A stretch of DNA of 25,535 nucleotides, from the NCBI GenBank assembly GCA_029864385.1, contig JAOTTL010000034.1:1-25535 (forward strand), in the 5' to 3' direction. Source of the DNA: SG8-41 sp029864385. GTDB taxonomy: Bacteria; Pseudomonadota; Gammaproteobacteria; Burkholderiales; SG8-41. The notes below the pieces were generated by a model, which ran no database searches, had not been told where the DNA came from, and saw nothing but the letters and a program-made list of their open reading frames with translations. Below, in pieces: positions 1 to 7,741 of the stretch; within the stretch, counting starts at the first letter, position 1; each line of letters opens with the position of its first letter. The translations under genes and the position numbers were made by a program.

Positions 1-1222
1 CTGCGCCCGGGGCTGGCGCACGACCTGCGCTTCCAGAATGCTCTCGAATTTCGTCTCCCCATACGATGCGCATGTGGTGGAGCAGTTCAACGCGGCCGGC
101 GCAGTCATTCTGGGCAAGACCAACATGGACGAGTTCGCGATGGGCTCGTCAAACGAGAACTCGCACTTCGGTCCGGTCCGGAATCCCTGGAGCGAGGACG
201 CGGTGCCGGGCGGTAGCTCGGGGGGATCGGCCGCAGCGGTCGCCGCCCGCCTCGCGCCCGGAGCCACCGCGACCGACACGGGCGGCTCGATCCGGCAGCC
301 TGCTGCGCTCACCGGGATTTGCGGACTGAAGCCGACTTACGGGATGGTCTCCCGCTACGGCATGATCGCCTTTGCGTCCAGCCTTGACCAGGGCGGCCCG
401 ATGGCGCGCACCGCGGGAGACCTCGCGCTGATGCTGAACGTCATGGCCGGGTTCGACGCGCGCGACTCCACCTCGCTCGATCGCGACCGCGAGGACTATG
501 CGCGTGGGCTCGGGCAGTCGATTCGCGGCATGAAGATCGGGTTGCCCCGCGAATTCTTCGCCGAAGGCGCGTCCGCCGCGGTGACGAAGGCGGTGGATAC
601 CGCGATCGCCGAGTTCCGCAAGCTCGGCTGTGAAACGGTCGAGGTAAGCCTGCCGAACACGAAGCTTTCCGTGCCAGTGTATTACGTCCTTGCCCCGGCA
701 GAAGCCTCGAGCAACCTGGCGCGCTACGATGGCGTGCGCTACGGCTACCGCGCGCCGGACTACGCCGACTTGGCCGACATGTACAAAAAAACGCGGGCGC
801 AGGGCTTTGGCGCCGAGGTCAAGCGCCGCATTTTGATCGGCACTTATGTGCTCTCCCACGGCTACTACGACGCCTACTACATCCAGGCGCAGAAGGTGCG
901 GCGGCTGATCGCGCGCGATTTCGCCGAAGCGTTCAAGGCGTGCGATGTCATCATGGGGCCGACCAGCCCGACTACCGCGTTCCGGATCGGAGAGAAGGCG
1001 GGCGATCCCGTGCAGATGTACCTGTCCGATATCTACACCATTGCAGTCAATCTTGCGGGCCTGCCCGGCATGTCGATTCCTTGCGGCTTTGGGGGCGGGG
1101 GGCTGCCCGTGGGATTGCAGATCATCGGCAATCACTTTGCCGAAGCCAGGATGCTCAACGTCGCACACCAGTATCAAATGGAAACGGATTGGCACGAGCG
1201 GGTGCCGCCCGGCGTCGAGTGA
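1..1222 (+). CDS. gatA: Glutamyl/aspartyl-tRNA(Gln/Asn) amidotransferase subunit A (5' end outside window)
   Basis: Amidase-signature subunit of the GatCAB complex. It releases ammonia from glutamine so that misacylated Glu-tRNA(Gln) or Asp-tRNA(Asn) can be amidated in the cytoplasm. The reading frame is open from the window edge (frame of position 2), and the residues before the first ATG at 38 still read as GatA (GWRTTCASRMLSNFVSPYDA), so that ATG is internal. The amidase signature is intact: KTNMDEFAMGSSNENS, then GGSSGGSAAAVAA (cis-Ser), then TDTGGSIRQPA (catalytic Ser). Roughly 80 N-terminal residues, including the first catalytic Lys region, lie upstream, presumably preceded by gatC. 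The C-terminus ends GVE, and its stop codon lies inside the first unit of a heptamer repeat array. gatB follows on the same strand, as expected for one operon. Confidence 0.97.
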   Translation, partial: CARGWRTTCASRMLSNFVSPYDAHVVEQFNAAGAVILGKTNMDEFAMGSSNENSHFGPVRNPWSEDAVPGGSSGGSAAAVAARLAPGATATDTGGSIRQPAALTGICGLKPTYGMVSRYGMIAFASSLDQGGPMARTAGDLALMLNVMAGFDARDSTSLDRDREDYARGLGQSIRGMKIGLPREFFAEGASAAVTKAVDTAIAEFRKLGCETVEVSLPNTKLSVPVYYVLAPAEASSNLARYDGVRYGYRAPDYADLADMYKKTRAQGFGAEVKRRILIGTYVLSHGYYDAYYIQAQKVRRLIARDFAEAFKACDVIMGPTSPTTAFRIGEKAGDPVQMYLSDIYTIAVNLAGLPGMSIPCGFGGGGLPVGLQIIGNHFAEARMLNVAHQYQMETDWHERVPPGVE

Positions 1223-1434
1223 TCGGTGATGGGTGACGAGTGACGAGTGATGAGTGACGAGTGATGAGTGACGAGTGATGAGTGATGAGTGATGAGTGAT
1301 GAGTGGTGAGTGGTGAGTGATGAGTGGTGAGTGGTGAATTGAAAATTGTTTGTCTCCCCCCGCGGGGCGCCAGACGGTCATACGGGGTAAAGGAAACAAC
1401 CCGTCACCCGTCACCCATTACTCATCACCCGTCG
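1217..1434. repeat. Heptamer tandem array with opposing arms between gatA and gatB
   Basis: Left arm 1217-1335 is 17 uninterrupted 7-bp units, mostly GAGTGAT, GAGTGAC or GAGTGGT. The right arm 1400-1434 is five units in the opposite orientation (CCCGTCA, CCCGTCA, CCCATTA, CTCATCA, CCCGTCG), which read GGGTGAC-like on the other strand. The arms are separated by about 64 bp of ordinary sequence. The gatA stop codon is inside the first unit, and the gatB ribosome-binding site begins right after the last one. The arms can pair imperfectly, so the gatAB transcript could carry a long irregular hairpin here. Confidence 0.93.
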
Positions 1435-1448
1435 CGGAGCGACGCCAA

Positions 1449-2939
1449 ATGAAGTGGGAAACGGTCATCGGGATTGAGACGCACGCCCAGCTCTCGACGA
1501 GGTCCAAGATTTTCTCGGGTGCGGCCACCACGTTCGGTGCGGCGCCGAACACGCAGGCGTGCGCGGTGGACATCGCGCTGCCGGGCGTGCTGCCGGTGGC
1601 GAACCGGGAGGCGATCGCCAAGGCGGTGCGCTTCGGACTCGCGATCGGCGCCAGCATCAACCGCCGCTCGATCTTCGCGCGCAAGAACTACTTCTACCCC
1701 GACCTTCCGAAGGGCTACCAGATCAGCCAGTACGAAATACCGATCGTCCAGGGTGGGACGATCGGTATTTACCAGGACGGCAAAGAAAAAACAATCCGGC
1801 TGACACGGGCGCACCTGGAGGAAGATGCCGGCAAGTCCCTGCACGAGGGCCTCCACGATTTCACCGGCATCGACCTCAACCGCGCCGGCACGCCGTTGCT
1901 CGAGATCGTCTCGGAGCCCGACCTGCGCAGCGCCGGGGAGGCGGTGGCGTACGCCAGGGTGCTGCACGCGCTCGTGCGCTGGATCGACATTTGCGATGGC
2001 AACATGCAGGAAGGCTCGTTCCGTTGCGATGCCAATGTCTCGGTCCGGCCAGCCGGGTCGGACACGCTCGGCACGCGCTGCGAGATCAAGAATCTCAATT
2101 CCTTCCGCTTTCTCGAGCGGGCAATCGAGTTCGAGGTGTGGCGCCAGATCGAGATTCTCGAGGACGGCGGCGCGATCGTGCAGGAGACGCGCCTATACGA
2201 CGCGGCGCGCGACGAGACGCGCCCGATGCGCACCAAGGAAGACGCGCACGATTACCGTTATTTCCCCGATCCGGATTTACTCCCGCTGGTCGTAAATCCG
2301 GATATGTTGAAGAGCATAGAATCAGAATTGCCGGAGTTGCCCGATGCGATGCGTGAGCGTTTCATGCGCGACTACCGGTTGCCGGATTACGATGCTCGGA
2401 TGATGACCGCGACGAGAGAGACGGCGGCTTACTTCGAGGAAGCTGTTCACCTTACGATGGACATGACCCGGGTTCTGCTTGGTATCAAGGGGAAGGAGCC
2501 GGTCGTTTCAGGCGTCGCAAAGCTCACATCCAACTGGATCATGGGACCGCTCGCCGCGGCCGTGAACGAGGCCGAGCTGGAAATAGGACGGTCTCCCGTA
2601 GCTCCCGCCCAACTTGCGAAGCTACAGGCCCGAATTCTTGACGAGACCCTCAATTCCAAGACCGCGAAGGAGGTATTCTCGGTGATGTGGAGGGGCGACC
2701 TGGCAGGAGACGCCGACGCAATCATCGACAAGCGCGGCCTGAAGCAGATTTCGGATTCTGGTGAGCTCGAAAGAATTTGCGACGATGTAATCGGCGCAAA
2801 TCCTAGGCAGGCCGAGGACTGCCGCACCGGCAAGGACAAGGCGTTCAACTCGCTGGTGGGGCAGGTGATGAAGGCGACCAGGGGCAAGGCGAACCCCCAG
2901 CAGGTAACCGAAATCCTGAAGCGGAAGCTTGCTAGCTAG
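1449..2939 (+). CDS. gatB: Aspartyl/glutamyl-tRNA(Asn/Gln) amidotransferase subunit B
   Basis: tRNA-binding and kinase-like subunit of GatCAB. It phosphorylates the misacylated Glu or Asp and receives ammonia from GatA. At 496 residues it is full length. The N-terminus MKWETVIGIETHAQL is the family start, followed by FYPDLPKGYQISQYE and the GTRCEIKNLNSFRF segment. The C-terminal YqeY-like tail ends QQVTEILKRKLAS. The start at 1449 is chosen because the protein begins where the family does and CGGAG lies 8 nt upstream; an upstream extension would only translate repeat-array DNA. It lies downstream of gatA with the heptamer array between them. The next gene converges from the other strand. Confidence 0.97.
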   Translation: MKWETVIGIETHAQLSTRSKIFSGAATTFGAAPNTQACAVDIALPGVLPVANREAIAKAVRFGLAIGASINRRSIFARKNYFYPDLPKGYQISQYEIPIVQGGTIGIYQDGKEKTIRLTRAHLEEDAGKSLHEGLHDFTGIDLNRAGTPLLEIVSEPDLRSAGEAVAYARVLHALVRWIDICDGNMQEGSFRCDANVSVRPAGSDTLGTRCEIKNLNSFRFLERAIEFEVWRQIEILEDGGAIVQETRLYDAARDETRPMRTKEDAHDYRYFPDPDLLPLVVNPDMLKSIESELPELPDAMRERFMRDYRLPDYDARMMTATRETAAYFEEAVHLTMDMTRVLLGIKGKEPVVSGVAKLTSNWIMGPLAAAVNEAELEIGRSPVAPAQLAKLQARILDETLNSKTAKEVFSVMWRGDLAGDADAIIDKRGLKQISDSGELERICDDVIGANPRQAEDCRTGKDKAFNSLVGQVMKATRGKANPQQVTEILKRKLAS

Positions 2940-2993
2940 TGGAACGTAACGCCGCCAAACATGCAGGCGTCTATCGAGGCCCTGGTTTAACGG

Positions 2994-3680
2994 CTAGTAG
3001 GCCCTGACCGAGCCGCTCGACGCGCCTCCGCCACTCGTCAGTCTGCGAAAACGCTGCTTCTGCTCGTCGAAGCGCGAGCGGATGGCGTGGATATCTTTCT
3101 CCTGGCTGGCGAGGCGCTCCTGCAGCCAGCGTTGCTGCGCGTCAGTTTTTTCCAATTCCGCACGCAGTGCCGGCAACGTCTTTGCCAGCCTCTCGTTTTG
3201 CTCCGCGTACTTGCGGCGTTTCTCGACGTCTTCGCGGCGCTCGTTTGCTCTCTCGAGCGCCACTTCGAGCTGACTGATCTGGGAACTTGCCCGCTCGAGC
3301 TCGCGGTCGCGCCGCTCGTCGATCTCCGCTTCGCTCGAGTAAATCGCGAGGAGTGTGCGGTCCTGGCGTTGCTGCTCGGCGACGCGCCTGCGTTCCTCTG
3401 TCTTCTTCCTGGCAAGCTCCTGCTTCTCCGCCCGGCGCCGCGCGGCCTCTTCCGGCGATTCCGTCGTCTTGCGTGTAATACCTCGGCTGTCGAGCTCCTT
3501 GGTGGCGCCCCCATGGAATTCCGGCGGCACCCTATCGCCGCAGCCCATGACCCTGCCGTTCTCGTCTTTCCAGCAAATGATCCTGCCCGCCGCGCGCGCG
3601 TCGGCCACGGTGGCGGAAACCACGATCAATGCCCCCATCGCGGCAGCGGCTGCAAGCAGCCGTGAGCGCGAGTCAGACAT
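2994..3680 (-). CDS. DUF4124-type coiled-coil protein, exported or membrane-anchored
   Basis: A 228-residue protein. A hydrophobic segment at about residues 8-30 looks like a signal peptide or membrane anchor. Residues about 31-65 (ICWKDENGRVMGCGDRVPPEF) resemble the short DUF4124 domain common in betaproteobacterial envelope proteins, with two Cys. Residues about 75-215 are a charged Glu/Arg/Lys-rich stretch with strong coiled-coil character, and the tail is Ser/Gly-rich. It overlaps the end of pyrE by 8 bp on the same strand, so the two are probably co-transcribed. The sequence does not reveal a molecular function. The position next to pyrE and gatB is a recurring betaproteobacterial arrangement, as I recall it. 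Confidence 0.8.
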   Translation of the reverse strand: MSDSRSRLLAAAAAMGALIVVSATVADARAAGRIICWKDENGRVMGCGDRVPPEFHGGATKELDSRGITRKTTESPEEAARRRAEKQELARKKTEERRRVAEQQRQDRTLLAIYSSEAEIDERRDRELERASSQISQLEVALERANERREDVEKRRKYAEQNERLAKTLPALRAELEKTDAQQRWLQERLASQEKDIHAIRSRFDEQKQRFRRLTSGGGASSGSVRAY

Positions 3681-4326
3681 CAGCCGTCACTCCGTAAGAG
3701 TCACGGTAACGGCCGACCGCGACAAGGTCTTGCGTGCGCCGTGGATCGGACTTCAAGTACCCCATCAGATCGTCAAGCGTGGCAATACTGATCACGGGAA
3801 TATTATAGCTGGCGCGCACCTCCTGGACCGCGGACAAATTACCGCTCCCGCGCTCCATCCGGTCAAGGGCGATCACCACCCCGCAGGGTGTGGCGCCGCC
3901 AGCGCGGATGAGCTCGACGGATTCGCGCACCGAGGTGCCCGCCGATATGACATCGTCCACGATCAAAACGCGGCCCGCGAGCGGCGCCCCGATCACCCTG
4001 CCGCCCTCGCCGTGGTCCTTCGCTTCCTTGCGGTTGAAGCTGTAGGGCGCATTACATCCGGTATCTGCCAGCGCGACGGCCGTGGCTGCGACCAGCGGAA
4101 TGCCCTTGTACGCCGGCCCGAAGAGCATGTCGAATTCGATGCCGCCGGCAACAATGGCTTTCGCGTAGAATTGGGCGAGCCGTTTCAGCGCCGCGCCGTC
4201 ATGAAACAGGCCGGCATCGAAAAAATAAGGCGACAGGCGCCCCGCCTTGGTTTTGTATTCACCAAAGCGCAGCACGTTCTGCTCGATCGTGAACCGAATG
4301 AACTCCTGCCGGAAGTCGGTTGCCAT
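3673..4326 (-). CDS. pyrE: Orotate phosphoribosyltransferase
   Basis: Converts orotate and PRPP to orotidine 5'-phosphate in de novo pyrimidine synthesis. At 217 residues it is normal length. Substrate-binding KAGRLSPYFFDAGLF is at about residues 27-41, FGPAYKGIPL at 69-78 and the PRPP loop VLIVDDVISAGTS at 120-132. The start at 4326 gives MATDFRQEFIRF, the family N-terminus; the longer upstream frame is low-quality sequence running through a palindrome. The gene is transcribed away from xth, with a REP-like palindrome in the gap, and overlaps the DUF4124 gene downstream by 8 bp. Confidence 0.96.
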   Translation of the reverse strand: MATDFRQEFIRFTIEQNVLRFGEYKTKAGRLSPYFFDAGLFHDGAALKRLAQFYAKAIVAGGIEFDMLFGPAYKGIPLVAATAVALADTGCNAPYSFNRKEAKDHGEGGRVIGAPLAGRVLIVDDVISAGTSVRESVELIRAGGATPCGVVIALDRMERGSGNLSAVQEVRASYNIPVISIATLDDLMGYLKSDPRRTQDLVAVGRYRDSYGVTADV

Positions 4327-4370
4327 GTGTGGAACCTTCCTCGCTGGTGGTGAATTGACCGGCGCGCTAA

Positions 4371-4400
4371 GAGTTTGCCGAACCTGGGTTCGACAAACTC
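4371..4400. repeat. REP-like palindrome between pyrE and xth
   Basis: Left arm GAGTTTGCCGAACC and right arm GGTTCGACAAACTC are inverted, with 13 of 14 positions paired around a TG centre. It resembles the GTTCGACAAGCTC-type palindromes scattered through many bacterial genomes. It sits between divergent start codons, so it is not a normal terminator; it may be a repetitive extragenic palindrome or a protein-binding site. Only one copy is seen in the window. Confidence 0.6.
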
Positions 4401-4479
4401 CTGGTGCACGCACACGCCGGACAGGCCGCTGGCGCGTCCGGTCGAATGAGCCGCCCATGCATCTCGCCGGCTTGAGACC

Positions 4480-5265
4480 ATGAGAATTATAACGTTGAAC
4501 CTCAACGGCATCCGCTCAGCCAGCCGCCGGGGGGTTTTCCCGTGGCTCAAGCGGCAGCGCGCGGACGTGGTCTGCATACAGGAGATCAAGGCCCAAGCCT
4601 CGGACCTGACGCCGGAAATGAGCAAAGCCGGGGGCCTCACCGGATTCTTCCACTTCGCGGAGAAGAAGGGTTACAGCGGCGTCGGGCTCTACTGCCGGCG
4701 CGCGCCGGATCGCGTCATTGAAGGGACGGGACTCCGCGACATCGACAGCGAAGGGCGTTACCTCCGCGCCGATTTCAGCCGGCTCTCCGTGATCTCCGTC
4801 TACCTACCCTCGGGCTCGAGCGGCCCGCGCCGCCAGGCAGCCAAATTCCGCTTCATGGATCATTTTTTTCCGTGTCTAAAGAATCTCGTGGCCGAAGGCC
4901 GGGAGATTCTTCTGTGCGGGGACTGGAACATCGCGCACCAGGAGATCGATATCAAGAACTGGCGAGGCAATCGGAAGAATTCCGGCTTCCTGCCCGAGGA
5001 GCGCGCCTGGTTGACGCGCGTGCTCGACGAGCTCGGATGGGTGGATGTCTTCCGGCGCGTCGACCCTCGTTCCGACCAGTACACCTGGTGGTCCAACCGC
5101 GGACAGGCGTGGGCCAAGAACGTGGGGTGGCGCATCGACTATCACATCGCGACACCGAAGCTGGCCGCGACCGCGTGGCGCGCCACGATCTACAAGGCGC
5201 GCCGGTTTTCCGACCACGCGCCGCTCACGATCGACTACGATTACACGCCATGGGAGGTGGCATGA
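4480..5265 (+). CDS. xth: Exodeoxyribonuclease III (AP endonuclease family)
   Basis: Mg-dependent nuclease of the ExoIII/APE1 fold. It cleaves at abasic sites and removes 3' blocks in base excision repair. At 261 residues it is full length. Catalytic positions visible are Asn in LNLNGIRSA (about residue 9), Glu35 in CIQEIKAQ, Asp148/Asn150 in CGDWNIAH, Asp220 in RIDYHIAT and Asp245-His246 in FSDHAPLTIDY. No strong ribosome-binding site precedes the ATG, but the N-terminus MRIITLNLNGIRSA fits the family exactly. The stop codon overlaps the start of the FNT channel gene (ATGA), so a three-gene operon begins here. Confidence 0.96.
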   Translation: MRIITLNLNGIRSASRRGVFPWLKRQRADVVCIQEIKAQASDLTPEMSKAGGLTGFFHFAEKKGYSGVGLYCRRAPDRVIEGTGLRDIDSEGRYLRADFSRLSVISVYLPSGSSGPRRQAAKFRFMDHFFPCLKNLVAEGREILLCGDWNIAHQEIDIKNWRGNRKNSGFLPEERAWLTRVLDELGWVDVFRRVDPRSDQYTWWSNRGQAWAKNVGWRIDYHIATPKLAATAWRATIYKARRFSDHAPLTIDYDYTPWEVA

Positions 5266-6098
5266 AGCAGGAGATCTTCGGTCTCAACGCCTTCTCGCCG
5301 ACGCAGGTGGCGCGGCGCGTGGAATCCATCGGCGTTACCAAGGCGCGGCTGCCCTTGCTGTCGATGTGCATGCTGGGCATTCTCGCCGGCGGCTTCATCG
5401 GGCTCGGCGCCCTGTATTCGGTGTTGGTCATGAGTGACGCCTCGCTCGGTTTTGGCCTTTCGCGCCTCCTTGGCGGCATCACCTTTTCGATGGGGCTCAT
5501 CCTCGTCGTGGTTGCGGGCGCGGAGCTTTTCACCGGGAATAATCTGCTCGCGATGGCGTGGGCGGACGGACGGATTTCGACCGGGGCGGTGTTCTACAAT
5601 TGGGCCGTCGTGGCCGCGTCCAATTTTGCCGGCGCAGCCGGCCTCGCGCTGATCGTTTACTGGTCGCGCCATCCGGAGATGAATGATGGCGCTGTTGCCG
5701 CCCAATACGTCGCGATCGCTGCCGCGAAATGCTCGATGCCGTTCTGGGAGGCGTTCTTCAAGGGCGTGCTCTGCAATTTTCTCGTCTGCATGGCAGTCTG
5801 GATGGCAATGGCGGGCCGGTCGGTCACAGACAAGGTCCTCGCCATCGTATTCCCGATCTCGGCCTTCGTCGCCGCCGGCTTCGAGCACAGCATTGCGAAC
5901 ATGTACCTCATTCCGCTCGCGATGCTTCTGCGTGACGGGCTGGCGCTGCCGGTCGCCGGGTCCGAGGCGATCGGCTGGGCCGGATTCGCGCGCAACCTGG
6001 TGCCGGTCATTTTGGGCAACCTGGTCGGGGGGAGCGTCCTGGTGGCGCTTGTCTACCATGTCATCTACCGGCGGGGCTCGCGGGGAGAGCGCGCGTGA
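5262..6098 (+). CDS. Formate/nitrite transporter (FNT) family channel
   Basis: Inner-membrane channel for small monovalent anions such as formate or nitrite. At 278 residues with about six hydrophobic helices it matches the FNT fold. The FNT signature is present as GAELFTGNNLLAMAWADG, and a second motif region reads AAGFEHSIANMYLIP with the conserved FEHSIANM His/Asn. The start at 5262 overlaps the xth stop by ATGA and gives a family-like N-terminus (MKQEIFGLNAFSP). Its stop overlaps the GTG start of the next gene, so expression is probably translationally coupled. Substrate cannot be settled: no formate dehydrogenase, pyruvate formate-lyase or nitrite reductase gene is nearby. Confidence 0.93.
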   Translation: MKQEIFGLNAFSPTQVARRVESIGVTKARLPLLSMCMLGILAGGFIGLGALYSVLVMSDASLGFGLSRLLGGITFSMGLILVVVAGAELFTGNNLLAMAWADGRISTGAVFYNWAVVAASNFAGAAGLALIVYWSRHPEMNDGAVAAQYVAIAAAKCSMPFWEAFFKGVLCNFLVCMAVWMAMAGRSVTDKVLAIVFPISAFVAAGFEHSIANMYLIPLAMLLRDGLALPVAGSEAIGWAGFARNLVPVILGNLVGGSVLVALVYHVIYRRGSRGERA

Positions 6099-7360
6099 CC
6101 GGCGCGGTGCGCCCCGCCGACTATCTGAAGGTCTTCACCAACCGCCGCATCGCGGCGGTGCTGCTGCTCGGCTTCTCCTCGGGACTTCCGCTGGCGCTCA
6201 CGGCGGGCACGCTCCAGGCCTGGCTCGCCGTGGAGAACGTCGACATCACCACGATCGGTTTGTTCACGTTGGCGGGCCAGCCCTACATCTACAAATTTCT
6301 TTGGGCGCCGTTCATGGACCGTTTTGCGCCGCCGATTTTCGGGCGCAGGCGGGGCTGGATCATTCTCGCGCAGCTCGCGCTGCTCGTGACGATTGCATTC
6401 ATGGGAACGCTCTCGCCGCGAGAGACACCTTGGCTGTTGGGCGGGACGGCGCTCCTGGTGGCCTTTCTTTCCGCCTCGCAGGACATCGTGGTCGACGCCT
6501 ACCGCACCGACGTGCTCCACGAGTCCGAGCGCGGAGCCGGCGCCGCGATTTCGGTAATGGGCTATCGCATCGCCATGCTCGCCTCGGGCGGGCTCGCACT
6601 CGTGCTGGCGGACCAGGTTCTCGGCTGGGGCGGCATGTACTTTCTCATGGCAGCGCTGATGGTGGTCGGCATGGTGGCGACCTGGTTCGCGCCGGAGCCC
6701 GAGGAGGCGGGGCGCGCGCCCGCTACGCTCGGGGCGGCGTTCGTCGAGCCGCTGCGCGAATTTTTCGCACGCAACGGCGCGTGGCTGCTTCTGGCGCTGA
6801 TCGTGCTCTACAAACTGGGCGATGCCTTTGCCGGCACGCTTACCACCGCGTTCCTCATCCGCGGAGCCGGTTTTTCGGCTACCGAAGTGGGCGCGATCAA
6901 CAAGGCGCTCGGGCTTGTCGCCACGATCGCGGGGGCGCTCATTGGAGGGGCCTGGATGGCGGGGCTGGGCCTCTACCGCGCGCTCATGATCTTCGGCGTT
7001 CTGCAGGCCGTGACCAACCTCGGGTTCATGGCGCTCGCCATGGCGGGCAAGAGCTATCCGCTCATGGTCGGCGTGATCGCCGCGGAGAATTTGTGCGGCG
7101 GCATGGGGACGGCGGCATTCGTGGCGCTCCTGATGTCGCTGTGCAATCACCGGTTCTCCGCGACCCAGTACGCGTTGCTCTCGGCGCTCGCGGCAGTCGG
7201 CCGCGTCTACGTCGGTCCGGCTTCCGGCTATCTCGTCGTGGCGATCGGCTGGGCGCCCTTCTTCTTCTTCACGTTCCTGATCGCGCTGCCGGGGCTGTGG
7301 CTCCTTTGGCGGCTTCGCGCCCGGCTTGAACCGGTCCCTCCAGCAGTTACTACGCCGTAA
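6095..7360 (+). CDS. ampG: AmpG-like MFS permease (putative muropeptide transporter)
   Basis: Major facilitator protein with about 12 membrane helices, 421 residues. It resembles AmpG, which imports anhydro-muropeptides for peptidoglycan recycling. Family-like segments include LLLGFSSGLPLALTAGTLQ near the N-terminus, YKFLWAPFMDRF after helix 2, SASQDIVVDAYRTDVL, and FVALLMSLCNHRFSATQYAL in the C-terminal half. The start is GTG at 6095, overlapping the FNT stop as GTGA. No AmpD, AmpE or NagZ gene is in view, so the substrate is inferred from family resemblance only. It is the last intact gene of the xth-FNT-ampG operon; the deacetylase remnant follows. Confidence 0.88.
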   Translation: MTGAVRPADYLKVFTNRRIAAVLLLGFSSGLPLALTAGTLQAWLAVENVDITTIGLFTLAGQPYIYKFLWAPFMDRFAPPIFGRRRGWIILAQLALLVTIAFMGTLSPRETPWLLGGTALLVAFLSASQDIVVDAYRTDVLHESERGAGAAISVMGYRIAMLASGGLALVLADQVLGWGGMYFLMAALMVVGMVATWFAPEPEEAGRAPATLGAAFVEPLREFFARNGAWLLLALIVLYKLGDAFAGTLTTAFLIRGAGFSATEVGAINKALGLVATIAGALIGGAWMAGLGLYRALMIFGVLQAVTNLGFMALAMAGKSYPLMVGVIAAENLCGGMGTAAFVALLMSLCNHRFSATQYALLSALAAVGRVYVGPASGYLVVAIGWAPFFFFTFLIALPGLWLLWRLRARLEPVPPAVTTP

Positions 7361-7389
7361 CGCTCATCGATTCAACGAAAGGAGCAGAC

Positions 7390-7611
7390 ATGGGTCATGT
7401 TGGACAATGCCGGTCCCCTGAGCGTGCACACCGGCGGAACCGAGATGCTGCTGCCAAAAGATTTCCGCTGGCCTGGCGGCAAGCGCATCGGGGTCTTTCT
7501 CAGGATGGCGTTCGAGAAGGTGATCAGATCGCGAAGAAATCGAAGGATGTTTGGATCGGGACGCGCGCGGAAGGCGCGGCGCACGTTCGCAAGGCGCTCA
7601 AGAATTCGTGA
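7390..7611 (+). pseudogene. Collapsed polysaccharide deacetylase-like gene (N- and C-terminal ends fused, frameshifted)
   Basis: Two parts in different frames look like the two ends of one family. The frame of 7397 gives LLPKDFRWPGGKRIGVFLRM (about 7448-7507), like the extreme N-terminus of PuuE-type polysaccharide deacetylases. The frame of 7390 gives IAKKSKDVWIGTRAEGAAHV and then RKALKNS-stop (about 7528-7611), like their C-terminus (the DVWFATRAEIA region). The roughly 250-residue catalytic core is missing. The junction is around AFEKVI (7507-7524), and a one-base shift there would reconnect the frames. AAAGGAG lies 7 nt before the ATG at 7390, so a short out-of-frame peptide could be made. 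Family assignment is from memory of conserved ends; the collapsed state is inferred. Confidence 0.55.
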
Positions 7612-7678
7612 CTGCCGCGGCGTGGTTCCTAAGTTGGGATCTCCGTTCTCTGCCGAAGCACAGAAGGGGGCGTCGGGG

Positions 7679-7727
7679 TTTACCATTCACCATTCACCAT
7701 TCACCATTCACGATTCACCGGTTCCAG
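7679..7727. repeat. Single-arm heptamer array before the FAH-family gene
   Basis: Seven contiguous 7-bp units: TTTACCA, TTCACCA three times, TTCACGA, TTCACCG, GTTCCAG. On the other strand the core reads TGGTGAA, an intermediate between the GTGAT and GGAAC types seen elsewhere in the window. No opposing arm was recognised. The array ends about 15 bp before the next start codon, immediately upstream of its ribosome-binding site, and lies about 70 bp after the deacetylase remnant. Confidence 0.85.
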
Positions 7728-7741
7728 GGAGGGAGGATGAA

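Noticed and set aside
1217..1335. Heptamer arrays considered as CRISPR
   Set aside because: Units are 7 bp with no unique spacers and no cas genes; this is simple tandem repetition.
149..1414. A 421-codon minus-strand frame covering gatA and the first heptamer array
   Set aside because: Shadow of gatA; its N-terminal part translates the array as repeated Ser-His-Leu-Ile-Thr units, and no family is recognisable.
5683..7329. A 548-codon plus-strand frame across the FNT and AmpG genes
   Set aside because: Overlaps two genes with clear family signatures and intact start-stop coupling; Arg/Ala-rich shadow.
7397..7741. Upstream extension of the FAH-family protein
   Set aside because: The frame passes through the deacetylase remnant and an array; a good ribosome-binding site and the family N-terminus are at 7742.
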